From the NCBI GenBank assembly GCA_900759045.1, contig CAAETU010000073.1:1-56140 (forward strand): DNA of 56,140 nt, in the 5' to 3' direction. The DNA comes from an uncultured Collinsella sp. GTDB taxonomy: Bacteria > Actinomycetota > Coriobacteriia > Coriobacteriales > Coriobacteriaceae. The position numbers were made by a program, and so were the translations under genes. The notes under the pieces were generated by a model. That model searched no databases. It was not told the origin of the DNA and saw only the letters and a list, made by a program, of their open reading frames with translations. Shown in pieces: positions 17,056-25,137 of this stretch; the first letter of the stretch is position 1, and every line of letters begins with the position of its first letter.

Positions 17056-17295
17056 ATGAAAAGCAAACGATTTGTCCTGAATGCACTTCTGGTTGTAGCA
17101 CTTTTAGCGCTTTTGGCTTTCTCCTGCTGGTACGCAAACCAACCAGCATTTGGCTACGTATTGTATGCAGTAATGTCCGGCGATAAAGCCTATTACACTC
17201 TACGCGCAATTGACGTTCTCTTTTTCTATGTAGCCGGCCCCTTATCAATCGCTTTGCTCGCGTTTCTTGTCATTTACAACTTCAAGAAACGCTAG
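17056..17295 (+). CDS. Small two-helix membrane protein, unknown function
   Basis: 79 residues with a basic start (MKSKR), one hydrophobic helix at about 8-27, a polar middle (about 30-50) and a second helix at about 52-74 ending in KKR. AAGGAG lies eight bases before the ATG and a TATAAT is upstream, so it is very likely expressed. It is AT-richer than its neighbours. It converges with the AI-2E-family gene with six bases between stop codons. I do not recognise the family. Confidence 0.72.
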   Translation: MKSKRFVLNALLVVALLALLAFSCWYANQPAFGYVLYAVMSGDKAYYTLRAIDVLFFYVAGPLSIALLAFLVIYNFKKR

Positions 17296-17301
17296 CGGTG
17301 C

Positions 17302-18714
17302 CTATTTGGAATCCGAATCGTCCATGGAGCCGTCGATGCCGGTTTTGGTATCGTCTTCCGAATTGGAGTCATCGTCCTTAGCGAAGGGGTTCTTGAAGAA
17401 GCCCGTCGCATCGGGCTGCAGGCCCGAGAGCTTGATCCAGGGATTATCGAGCTCGGGCTTGGGCATGGCCTTGGCCTCGGGCGCAGTCTCGTTACCGATA
17501 AGCTCTGACTCGTAGATGAAGGTGTCGTCGCCGAGCGCGTCGTAGGCGGCGACCGGGTTGCCATCGGCATCGCGGTACGGCGTGCCCTTAAACACGGCAC
17601 CGTCATAGGCCACAAGCTGTCGGCCGGTCTCATTCTCGAAGTAGTACACGAAGATACCCTTGAGGGCCGCACAAAGCGGGATGGCAATAATCATACCGAT
17701 GGGGCCCATGAGTGCCGAGCCAATAACGAGCGCCGTGAGGCTCATGATGGGATGCACCTGCACCGAGCTCTGCATGACCTTAGGCGAAATCACGTTATCG
17801 GTGACGTTTTGCGCGACCATCGTCACGATAAGCGTCCATAACGCCAACATGGGGCTGAACATAAAGCCGAGTACCGTGGCGATTGCTGCGCTCACCCAGG
17901 GACCGACGACCGGAACCAAATGCATGATGCCGGTAAAGATAGCCATGAGCGCCGCATACGGATGGCCGATAATCATAAAACCGATAAGGGCGAGGAAACC
18001 ACCGCAGATGGACGTCACGACCATGCCACGCATGTAGCCGCCGACCGAGCGAGAAAGGATGGCGACCATAAAGCGGTACGAGGTCTCCTTCTCCTGACCG
18101 ATGATGGTGCAAATCTCATGGTGCATGCGAGGGTAGTCGCAGGCCATCCAGTACGCAAGCACCAGACCAAGGAAGATCACGAACAACTGCGAGGCCGTAT
18201 TGGTGATGAGCGGGAACACACCGCGGCCAAGCTCGGCAGCGATCTGAGACACATACTTCGATGCCACGGTAACCAGCGACGAAAGATTATCGTCCAAATA
18301 CTCCTTGAGCGGCGTGTTGTTGAGCGTCTTGGCATGCGAGATCATCTCGTTGAGGTCGCCACCCGCAACACGAAGCTGTTCGGGCAGGCGGCTCAGGACT
18401 TCCATGATCTGACCAAAGAGAATCGGCGACAAGATGCAAACGACACCGACGAGCACGGCAACAACAACAATTAGCGCAATAAGCGAACCGATGCCGCGAT
18501 TCACGCCATGGTGCTCGAGCCAGTTGGTGATCGGGGACATCACAAAAGCAATGATGGAGCCAACGGCAAGAAACTCAATAACCGGTGCCAGGATGCCCAT
18601 AAGGTTAAAGATGACAGCGGCGATGACAATGCAGCCGACAACAGCCCAAATGCGCAGCGTCAGAACGCGGGTGTCGCGCAGCACGCGATCGGTTTGTTGG
18701 GGGTGCTCACTCAT
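17302..18714 (-). CDS. AI-2E family transporter
   Basis: A 470-residue membrane protein of the AI-2E exporter/permease family (TqsA/PerM type), with about eight membrane segments. Hydrophobic blocks start at about 22, 40 and 75, and a cluster at 200-350 includes VVGPWVSAAIATVLG and MGPIGMIIAIPLCAALKG. An acidic C-terminal tail of about 80 residues follows. Members export small molecules or act as sodium/proton antiporters; the substrate here is not known. Its ATG overlaps the sigma factor stop (ATGA), tying it to that unit. Confidence 0.88.
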   Translation of the reverse strand: MSEHPQQTDRVLRDTRVLTLRIWAVVGCIVIAAVIFNLMGILAPVIEFLAVGSIIAFVMSPITNWLEHHGVNRGIGSLIALIVVVAVLVGVVCILSPILFGQIMEVLSRLPEQLRVAGGDLNEMISHAKTLNNTPLKEYLDDNLSSLVTVASKYVSQIAAELGRGVFPLITNTASQLFVIFLGLVLAYWMACDYPRMHHEICTIIGQEKETSYRFMVAILSRSVGGYMRGMVVTSICGGFLALIGFMIIGHPYAALMAIFTGIMHLVPVVGPWVSAAIATVLGFMFSPMLALWTLIVTMVAQNVTDNVISPKVMQSSVQVHPIMSLTALVIGSALMGPIGMIIAIPLCAALKGIFVYYFENETGRQLVAYDGAVFKGTPYRDADGNPVAAYDALGDDTFIYESELIGNETAPEAKAMPKPELDNPWIKLSGLQPDATGFFKNPFAKDDDSNSEDDTKTGIDGSMDDSDSK

Positions 18715-19502
18715 GAACGAATCATCACTCCGTCGGGGTCGATCTTGTCCTGAATCTTCTTAAGCGTGCGGCGCAGCAGACGCGAGACCTGCACCTGCGA
18801 GATGCCCAGCTTCTTGGCAATCTCGATCTGGGTCATGCCCTTCACAAAGCGCAGCTCGATCACCTCGCGCTCGCGCGGCGAGAAATCGCGGATGGCTTCC
18901 TCGATCACCAGGCGGTCATCGGTAAAGTCGAGCTCGTTGTCATCGTCGGCGTAACGGTCGAGAATCGAGGGCGCATCGTCGGAATCGGACGCACCAGGAG
19001 CCTCGATGGGCACCGAGGTATAGGCCGAAGACGATTCCATAGCCTCGAGGACCTCATCGACAGTCACATCTAGATACTCAGCGATCTCCTCAACCTTGGG
19101 CGAACGCTGCAGTTCGTTGGTAAGTTTGTCAGTAGCCTGGTTGACCTTGGCCGAGAGCTCCTGCAGACGGCGCGGCACGCGCACGCTCCAGCCCTTGTCG
19201 CGAAAATGGCGTTTGATCTCGCCCAGGATAGTGGGCGTCGCAAACGTCGTGAACTCGAGTCCGCGCTCGGGATCAAAACGGTCGATAGCCTTGAGCAAGC
19301 CCAGATAGCCGACCTGCATGAGGTCATCGAGCGGCTCGCCGCGATTCTTAAATTTGTTGGCAAGAAATCTTACCAGGTTAATATGGGACATGACGAGCTG
19401 CTCACGGGCGTCCGGATCACCGGTCTCCTTGTAACGACGAAACAGCTCGCGGGTTTTCTCCTTGTCCCAAGCGGTCTTGCCGCTCCGGGAACGTTCGGTC
19501 AT
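18711..19502 (-). CDS. RNA polymerase sigma factor, SigB/SigF family
   Basis: A 263-residue alternative sigma factor. Region 2 is NLVRFLANKFKNRG...DLMQVGYLGLLKAIDRFDPERG and FTTFATPTILGEIKRHFRD. Region 3 follows VRVPRRLQEL, and region 4 is PREREVIELRF...TQIEIAKKLGISQVQVSRLLRR. This layout matches the stress and sporulation sigma factors SigB/SigF/SigG. It starts one base after the RsbW-like gene and overlaps the AI-2E gene, so anti-sigma, sigma and transporter are made together. Its target promoters cannot be read from the window. Confidence 0.93.
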   Translation of the reverse strand: MTERSRSGKTAWDKEKTRELFRRYKETGDPDAREQLVMSHINLVRFLANKFKNRGEPLDDLMQVGYLGLLKAIDRFDPERGLEFTTFATPTILGEIKRHFRDKGWSVRVPRRLQELSAKVNQATDKLTNELQRSPKVEEIAEYLDVTVDEVLEAMESSSAYTSVPIEAPGASDSDDAPSILDRYADDDNELDFTDDRLVIEEAIRDFSPREREVIELRFVKGMTQIEIAKKLGISQVQVSRLLRRTLKKIQDKIDPDGVMIRS

Positions 19503-19503
19503 A

Positions 19504-19881
19504 TTAGATATCCGCCTTGAGGTCGAGGGAAAGCGTCAGGGGCGCCGCAGTCTTTTCGTAGGAGTCGCACACGCTCGCGAGGATGAGCTCGGCATACACC
19601 GCAGCCTGGTCGTCTTCATCGACCGTAGCCTGGTCGCCAAAGGTAATAGTCATGCCAACGTGGGTCTCATCGACATCGAATTTGATGGTGATGTCATCGC
19701 AGTCGACCGCGGTGCAACCAAAGATGAAAGCCTCCTCAGCAGCCATGCGGATGTCCTCGATGCGATCGACAGACATAGAGCACAGGGCACCAACGTTGGC
19801 TGCCGTCATGCGCACAAGGCGAGCGAGACGCGGGTCGCCGGCAACGGTCAGCGTGATGGGGCAGGTTGCTTCGCTACTCAT
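19504..19881 (-). CDS. RsbW-like anti-sigma protein with degenerate ATP site
   Basis: 125 residues, placed directly before the sigma gene where RsbW/SpoIIAB anti-sigma kinases sit. The helix RIEDIRMAAEEAFIFG matches the N-box region of the GHKL fold, where active kinases read like SEACTNA. Here the Mg-binding Asn is Phe, and no DxGxG or second glycine box follows. I infer a sigma-binding protein that does not hydrolyse ATP in the usual way. No STAS-domain RsbV partner is seen. The start has GAGGAG upstream and overlaps the DUF948 gene by eight bases. Confidence 0.72.
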   Translation of the reverse strand: MSSEATCPITLTVAGDPRLARLVRMTAANVGALCSMSVDRIEDIRMAAEEAFIFGCTAVDCDDITIKFDVDETHVGMTITFGDQATVDEDDQAAVYAELILASVCDSYEKTAAPLTLSLDLKADI

Positions 19882-20467
19882 CGCAGGACTCCTCAGAGGT
19901 CTCGGAGGGTGTATAGGTGTAATACTGAGCCCGCTTGGATGCAGACTTCTGAGCCACATCTGCGCCATCGGCGGCCTCGTCCTCCGCCTTGCCAATCAAG
20001 ACGCGCTCGGTCGGCTGCTCGGCTTCTTCGGCGGCAGCGGAAAGCTTGCGCTCGGCTTCAGCTGCAGGAGCCTTCACCTTATTGAAGAGCTTCTGCACAG
20101 CACCGGCGGCAGAGTCGGTCACGCTCGACACAGCATTGCTGGCCTCGGCCATGCTGCCCGTAACCTCGGAAATGTCGCGAACCACGGCTTCGACCTCTAC
20201 GAGATTGGAGGTAAGGGCATCAACTGCCGTCTTGCTCGACTTAAGCAGCGGCTCCATCTGGGCAAGCGCCGGCGTAAGCTCATCGACAGCGCCATCGAGC
20301 TTTGCCACCACAGGCTGAGCCTCGGCGATGGTGTTGTTGAGGTCGTTCACGGTCTTATCGAGCGAGTCGACAACATTGCGGGTCTTGCGCAGGGTAAGCG
20401 CGAGCTCAGCGATGGCCCACACGCCGGCAACGGCGAGCAGCAGCAGGGCAATTTGAATGGGACTCAT
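19874..20467 (-). CDS. DUF948-type membrane-anchored coiled-coil protein
   Basis: 197 residues. An N-terminal membrane helix (IQIALLLLAVAGVWAIAELAL, 4-24) is followed by a long amphipathic, Leu/Val/Asp-rich coiled coil (about 30-140) and a charged tail ending in TYTPSETSEESCDE. It resembles the DUF948 family that includes Bacillus YtxG, a general stress protein. It is the first gene of the coupled unit with the RsbW-like and sigma genes, so it may report envelope state to them; that link is inference. GGGAGG precedes the ATG. Confidence 0.75.
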   Translation of the reverse strand: MSPIQIALLLLAVAGVWAIAELALTLRKTRNVVDSLDKTVNDLNNTIAEAQPVVAKLDGAVDELTPALAQMEPLLKSSKTAVDALTSNLVEVEAVVRDISEVTGSMAEASNAVSSVTDSAAGAVQKLFNKVKAPAAEAERKLSAAAEEAEQPTERVLIGKAEDEAADGADVAQKSASKRAQYYTYTPSETSEESCDE

Positions 20468-20507
20468 ACAAGCCTCCCGGAAGAATCGAAATACAGACGC
20501 TTTTCAT

Positions 20508-20525
20508 GGTACCCCAAAGGGGACC
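20508..20525. repeat. Short GGGGACC-tipped palindrome upstream of the DUF948 gene
   Basis: GGTACCCC-AAA-GGGGACC forms a small hairpin with one bulged base, 41 bases upstream of the DUF948 start. It could be an operator, or a short member of the GGGGAC-tipped repeats seen elsewhere in the window. Confidence 0.4.
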
Positions 20526-20567
20526 GAACATGCCAAGAGCAGCAACGTGGGACAAAATTATCAGCAG

Positions 20568-21923
20568 CTACTTCGGTGCATTCCCGCTGCGGTCGCGTTC
20601 GCTTTGCTCTACGCGCCACTCTTCCCAGCCGCGCCCGGCAGGCTGCCAGAACGCGCCGCGCTCCAGTCCCTCGGGCAAATAGCGCTGATCGACCCAGCCT
20701 TCTGGATAATCATGCGGATACTTATACACACCGTATTCGTCGCTGCCGGGACGGTGACGATCGCGAAGATAGCTGGGCACCTCGCGCAGCCCACTTGAAT
20801 GAATATCGGCCAGCGCCGCATCGATCGAAGCCTCACACGCGTTGGATTTTGGCGCCAAGCACACATAGAGTGCAGCCTGAGCCAGGTTAATGCGGCACTC
20901 GGGATAACCAATGACCTCGGCAGACTTAAACGCGGCATGTGCCACCAAAAGCGCCTGCGGGTCGGCGTTGCCAACATCCTCAGAAGCGTGAATCATAATG
21001 CGGCGAGCGATAAACTTAGGATCCTCCCCAGCATCGATCATGCGCGCGAGCCAATAGATTGTGGCATCGGGGTCGCTACCGCGCATGGACTTGATGAACG
21101 CACTGATGATGTCGTAGTGCATGTCACCGTTTTTGTCGTACGAAAAGCCGCGACGCGGGTTGGCAATCTTCACGTCGTCAACAGTGATGGGATAGCGCTC
21201 CCCCGCCGCCGGAGCTGGCGTTCCCTCGGTATCGGGACGCGTGACGGCAATCTCGCTCGCCAGCTCAAGTGTCGTCAAGGCCGAGCGTGCATCACCCGCG
21301 GCCAGCATACAAATGGTCTTAACCGTATCAACATCGGCCGAGAACTTTCCATTCAAGCCCTGCGATGCCTCAAGCGCACGTTCAATAAGCGTGGCGATAT
21401 CCTCATCCTTCAGATGCTCAAGCTCCACCACACGCCCACGCGACAACAGTGCCGAGTTAACCTCGAAGTACGGATTCTCCGTCGTAGCGCCAATCATAAT
21501 GACGGTACGGTTCTCAACTGCATGCAGCAGGGCATCCTGCTGCGACTTAGAGAAGCGGTGAATCTCATCGATGAATAGAATGGTACGGCGGTCGTACGTA
21601 TTCAGGCGCGTCTTGGCCTCATCAATCACGCGACGCAGGTCCTTCACGGTACCCGTGACGGCGCTGACCTCGACAAACTCGCTCTTGGTATGGTTGGCGA
21701 TAATGTGGGCCAGCGTCGTCTTGCCCGTACCGGCAGGCCCGTACAGAATCACGCTCGAAAGCACGTCGTGCTCGATCGCGGCACGCAGCCATGAACCCTT
21801 ACCGACGGCCTTTTGCTGGCCCACGTACTCGTCGAGCGAATTGGGTCGCATGCGCACCGCGAGCGGCGCATTTTTAAAGGAACGCTCGCGCGTCGAGGCA
21901 GAAAAAAGGTCGTCCATAGCCAT
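20568..21923 (-). CDS. rarA: Replication-associated recombination protein A (RarA/MgsA)
   Basis: About 451 residues, a clamp-loader-like AAA+ ATPase that acts at stalled forks. Walker A is YGPAGTGKTTLAH, Walker B is ILFIDEIHRFSKSQQDALL and sensor 1 is MIGATTENPYFEVN. The C-terminal part carries DPDATIYWLARMIDAGEDP and ARRIMIHASEDVGNADPQAL, typical of RarA. Several ATGs crowd the start (21932, 21923, 21917) without a strong Shine-Dalgarno, so the first residues are uncertain. Confidence 0.94.
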   Translation of the reverse strand: MAMDDLFSASTRERSFKNAPLAVRMRPNSLDEYVGQQKAVGKGSWLRAAIEHDVLSSVILYGPAGTGKTTLAHIIANHTKSEFVEVSAVTGTVKDLRRVIDEAKTRLNTYDRRTILFIDEIHRFSKSQQDALLHAVENRTVIMIGATTENPYFEVNSALLSRGRVVELEHLKDEDIATLIERALEASQGLNGKFSADVDTVKTICMLAAGDARSALTTLELASEIAVTRPDTEGTPAPAAGERYPITVDDVKIANPRRGFSYDKNGDMHYDIISAFIKSMRGSDPDATIYWLARMIDAGEDPKFIARRIMIHASEDVGNADPQALLVAHAAFKSAEVIGYPECRINLAQAALYVCLAPKSNACEASIDAALADIHSSGLREVPSYLRDRHRPGSDEYGVYKYPHDYPEGWVDQRYLPEGLERGAFWQPAGRGWEEWRVEQSERDRSGNAPK

Positions 21924-21976
21924 CCCGTGCATCAATCAAAACGTTTTCCACTAACAGTATACCGAATTAATACGAA

Positions 21977-23224
21977 CTACCGTTCGTTAATATAGGTACG
22001 GTGCGGAAACTCCAGACCAGGGAACAGCTTGCTCGTCAGCTCGCAGAAATAACCGTCCGTCATGCTCGCGATATAATCCACCACGGCTTGATCCTTGTCG
22101 TCCCGCCAGGCATAGGTGCGGTCGTAGTAGGGAAGCTGCTGCTCAATGCGCGAAATATGGTGCTTAAAGATGTAAGAGGACTCGTCGCCACTGTTTAGAT
22201 CCCGCAGGCAACGGTCGTAGAGCTTTACGAACGCCTCGCGCAGCTCCGCCTCGGAATCGCCTTCGATACCGCCCTTGCTATAGATCTTCTCGTAGTTCTC
22301 GCGCTTGGCTCGGCGAATTTCCTCAAACAGGTCCTCGCTCATCTCGATGCGCGGCTTACCATAGCTGTGCTCAACGATATCGATGGAGGCATGCGTGAGG
22401 ATCCAACTGTTGTAGGCACCGCCAAGGTCATCGTCAAAGGCGTCGGGTGACAGCAGGCCCGCCGCAATGGCGTCTTGGCGATCGCGCCCCACGTAGGCAA
22501 GGATATCCGAGATGCGGACCACGCAGCCTTCGAGCGTCATGGGACGCAGGTGCTCAATTGCGCCGTAACCCGCGGCAATGCAATCCTCAACCGTCTGATC
22601 AAACTGTTCAAAAGAGCCCATGTCCGAAAGCTCAAAAACACGCTGTTCGTACTCGCCGTTGTGGCACAGCACGCCATCGAGCGTCTGGAGCGACACGTTG
22701 CGGCCGTACAAAGCGTCGAGCACACGGACCGACTGCACGTTATGGAAAAAATAGCGCCCGGTGTGCTCGTGATAGATATCGTTGAGAAAGCGCTCACCGG
22801 CATGGCCGAAAGGCGTGTGTCCCAAGTCGTGGCCTAAGCCAATCGCCTCGATCAGATCGCAGTTGAGCCCCAGGGCGCGACCGATATCGCGCGCGATGCG
22901 CGAGACAAGCTGCACGTGCAGACCGCGGCGTGACAGGTCGTCGTTGCTGCGAAAACTGAAGACCTGCGTTTTGCCTGCATAGCGGGTGTATGCGGGCAGA
23001 TGCAAAATCTTTTCGGTATCGCGCATAAAGGCCGGACGCATAAGCGTGCCTTTGTCGGCAGCGCGATCAATACGACGAATGACCTGATCGTCGTTGCAAC
23101 GATACTGGTTGACGGCACCCGAAGCACGATCGGCGGAAATGCGCTCGACCAGCTTGGGCGACAACGCCGAGGGAATACGGTCCATGCGCGCCTTAATGAC
23201 GGCCGTTTCTTGATTAGATTCCAT
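21977..23224 (-). CDS. dGTPase-like HD-domain phosphohydrolase
   Basis: A 415-residue HD-domain enzyme of the deoxyguanosinetriphosphate triphosphohydrolase family, which cleaves dNTPs to nucleosides and triphosphate. The metal site is visible: HVQLVSRIARDIG (first His), then GLGHDLGHTPFGHAGE (His-Asp) and the later Asp in VVRISDILAYVGRD. AAGGAG stands seven bases before the ATG at 23224; the longer frame to 23251 is less likely. It lies between the prepilin peptidase and rarA. Confidence 0.92.
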   Translation of the reverse strand: MESNQETAVIKARMDRIPSALSPKLVERISADRASGAVNQYRCNDDQVIRRIDRAADKGTLMRPAFMRDTEKILHLPAYTRYAGKTQVFSFRSNDDLSRRGLHVQLVSRIARDIGRALGLNCDLIEAIGLGHDLGHTPFGHAGERFLNDIYHEHTGRYFFHNVQSVRVLDALYGRNVSLQTLDGVLCHNGEYEQRVFELSDMGSFEQFDQTVEDCIAAGYGAIEHLRPMTLEGCVVRISDILAYVGRDRQDAIAAGLLSPDAFDDDLGGAYNSWILTHASIDIVEHSYGKPRIEMSEDLFEEIRRAKRENYEKIYSKGGIEGDSEAELREAFVKLYDRCLRDLNSGDESSYIFKHHISRIEQQLPYYDRTYAWRDDKDQAVVDYIASMTDGYFCELTSKLFPGLEFPHRTYINER

Positions 23225-23255
23225 GGCATGCTCCTTAAGAAGGATGCGCAATCGG

Positions 23256-23678
23256 TTACAAAGTGCAGCCCACGACCTCGATTATGGCAAAAATCGGCAC
23301 TAAAAACGGGAGCAATGGCAGGGAGCGCGATTTTGTGAAGAGGCAGGAAAGGGCCAGGGCCAGGAGTGCGACGGCAAATGCCACGATGCCACCCATAGGA
23401 TCGAGCGTGCAAAGCGCGAAGAGCGCCTTGGCATCCCCCATGCCGATGCCCGGGATTTGGCGAAGACGACGCCAGAGGGACTCAGTCAGCACGAGAGCAA
23501 GATACACAATGACGGCAAGACCCGCGTGGTCAAGCGCTGTGTTCAAACCAAGGTCGAGCCAAACACCCGCCAACGCCGCCACGGCACATGCGCCGGCAAG
23601 CCCATTGGGAAACCGTCGCTCTCGGGCATCAATTGCCACGCCGGCAAAGATGCAAATCCAAAACGGGATATAGACCAT
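23256..23678 (-). CDS. A24 family prepilin peptidase (short, CpaA/TadV type)
   Basis: A 140-residue membrane aspartic protease that cleaves type IV pilin-like leader peptides. The two catalytic Asp motifs are AIDARERRFPNG and GIGMGDAKALF, and there are about five hydrophobic helices. It lacks the N-terminal methylase domain of full-length PilD, as in CpaA/TadV. No pilin or secretion gene is near, so it is an orphan here. GAGGAGG precedes the ATG at 23678. Confidence 0.87.
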   Translation of the reverse strand: MVYIPFWICIFAGVAIDARERRFPNGLAGACAVAALAGVWLDLGLNTALDHAGLAVIVYLALVLTESLWRRLRQIPGIGMGDAKALFALCTLDPMGGIVAFAVALLALALSCLFTKSRSLPLLPFLVPIFAIIEVVGCTL

Positions 23679-23703
23679 CGGACGCCTCCTCGAGCTGCAT
23701 CGC

Positions 23704-23752
23704 AAAAGCAAAAACCACCACAAAGGTGCCTGTCCCCTTTGCGGTGGTTTTG
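23704..23752 (-). terminator. Repeat-type terminator after the glycosyltransferase
   Basis: The arms at 23711-23726 and 23736-23751 form a 16-bp stem with one G-U pair around a loop containing CTGTCCC; a GCTTTTGC tail follows on the minus strand. The sequence is almost the same as the terminator at 31461-31503, with two differences in about 40 bases, so the two are copies of a repeat. Confidence 0.85.
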
Positions 23753-23759
23753 GTGGTGG

Positions 23760-25055
23760 TTATTTGGCGCCTTGCATGACCTCGTCGAGGGTGACGTTTA
23801 CGGCATGCTGGGTAGGAACCCAGTCGACCTTCAGGAACAGCGCGGCCACCGTGATAGGGATATAGCTGAACATAAAGATCGGGAAGGTAAACAGGTTAGT
23901 CACCAGACGCCACTTTTGCGCGCAGTGAATATGCTTGTACTCAAAGATAGTCGTGAGCAGCGCCAGGATAAAGAAGGTCTGATACATCATCACGAAGGTC
24001 ATAATGAGCGAAGCGGCGCACGCCTGCATCTCGACTTCGGTAGCCAGGAAGCCGTGCGAGAGCCCGCCCACGATGAGGAAGGTCGCGTTGGCGAGCATGG
24101 AGATCAGGGACAGCAGCATGCCCGGAGCGATGGTCATAAACATATCATATGCGGCAAAGCGATGATAGCGGAACGTCGATTTGACAAGATGCTTGCCATA
24201 GGTAAAAAAGACCTGGTAGAAGCCCTTGGTCCAGCGCATGCGCTGTTTCCAGGATGCTTTGAACGTCACGGGTTGCTCGTCAAAGAACTCCGCCGGCGCA
24301 TAACCGATGCGAATGCCGTGAATGGCGCAGAACGTGGTGAACTGAATATCCTCGGTCAGCGTATGGAACTGCCAGCCGTGCATGCCCTCAATAACACTGG
24401 CGGAGATGAGGTAGCCCGAACCCGAGACGGCGCAAGACGTCTTACAGATATTACGTGCATTGTTAAGGAAGCGCGCCTCGCGCAGATACCACGTGGCGTT
24501 GGCCGCAGAGATCCACGAGCTGCCGAAGTTCTTAGAGTTGCGATAGCTCGTGACCACATGGAAGCCCTGGTCAAAGGCATCGTTCATCTTGGAGACGTAA
24601 TCGCGGGAGATAACGTTATCGGCATCGAAGATAAAGTAGCCCTCAAACGTGTCGGGATACTCGTTAAGGATGCGGTCAAAACCAAAGTCCATGACCCAGC
24701 TCTTACCCTTGCGGGCCAGGTCGTTGCGCTCATAAACGATGGCGCCCGCCTCGCGCGCGAGCTGCGCCGTGCTGTCGGTGCAGGCATCGGCGACCACGAA
24801 GACCTCGATAAGCTCGGACGGATAATCCTGATCCTTGATGGAGCGAACAAGGTTGGCGATCACGGCCTCCTCGTTATGCGCCGCGATAAAGAAGGCATAA
24901 CGATGCAGCTTTTTGGCCTTAGGGGGCGCGACCTCACCACGAAGAGCGCCAATGACAAAGAAGACCACCTGGTACAGAAAACAGACCGTGAGCAGCGTGA
25001 CGACAATCTGGTTGAAGATCACGATGGGTGTGTTGGTTTGTAAAAAGGCGAGCAT
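23760..25055 (-). CDS. Membrane glycosyltransferase, family 2
   Basis: A 431-residue GT2 enzyme of the processive (cellulose/hyaluronan-synthase-like) type. An N-terminal membrane helix (about 12-35) comes first, then the GT-A domain with FFIAAHNEEAVI, the FDADN metal motif, GSGYLISA, LTEDIQF and KQRMRWTKG (QxxRW acceptor motif). About four C-terminal helices follow. It probably adds sugars from a nucleotide donor on the cytoplasmic face to an exported polymer or lipid. No partner genes are adjacent. GGGAG precedes the ATG. Confidence 0.9.
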   Translation of the reverse strand: MLAFLQTNTPIVIFNQIVVTLLTVCFLYQVVFFVIGALRGEVAPPKAKKLHRYAFFIAAHNEEAVIANLVRSIKDQDYPSELIEVFVVADACTDSTAQLAREAGAIVYERNDLARKGKSWVMDFGFDRILNEYPDTFEGYFIFDADNVISRDYVSKMNDAFDQGFHVVTSYRNSKNFGSSWISAANATWYLREARFLNNARNICKTSCAVSGSGYLISASVIEGMHGWQFHTLTEDIQFTTFCAIHGIRIGYAPAEFFDEQPVTFKASWKQRMRWTKGFYQVFFTYGKHLVKSTFRYHRFAAYDMFMTIAPGMLLSLISMLANATFLIVGGLSHGFLATEVEMQACAASLIMTFVMMYQTFFILALLTTIFEYKHIHCAQKWRLVTNLFTFPIFMFSYIPITVAALFLKVDWVPTQHAVNVTLDEVMQGAK

Positions 25056-25137
25056 GCAGGCTCCCGAGAACGCGTAACGTAAACAATCGTATATCTTACC
25101 GCAGGCTTACCGAGTTCAAGAAACCACCTAATACTGG

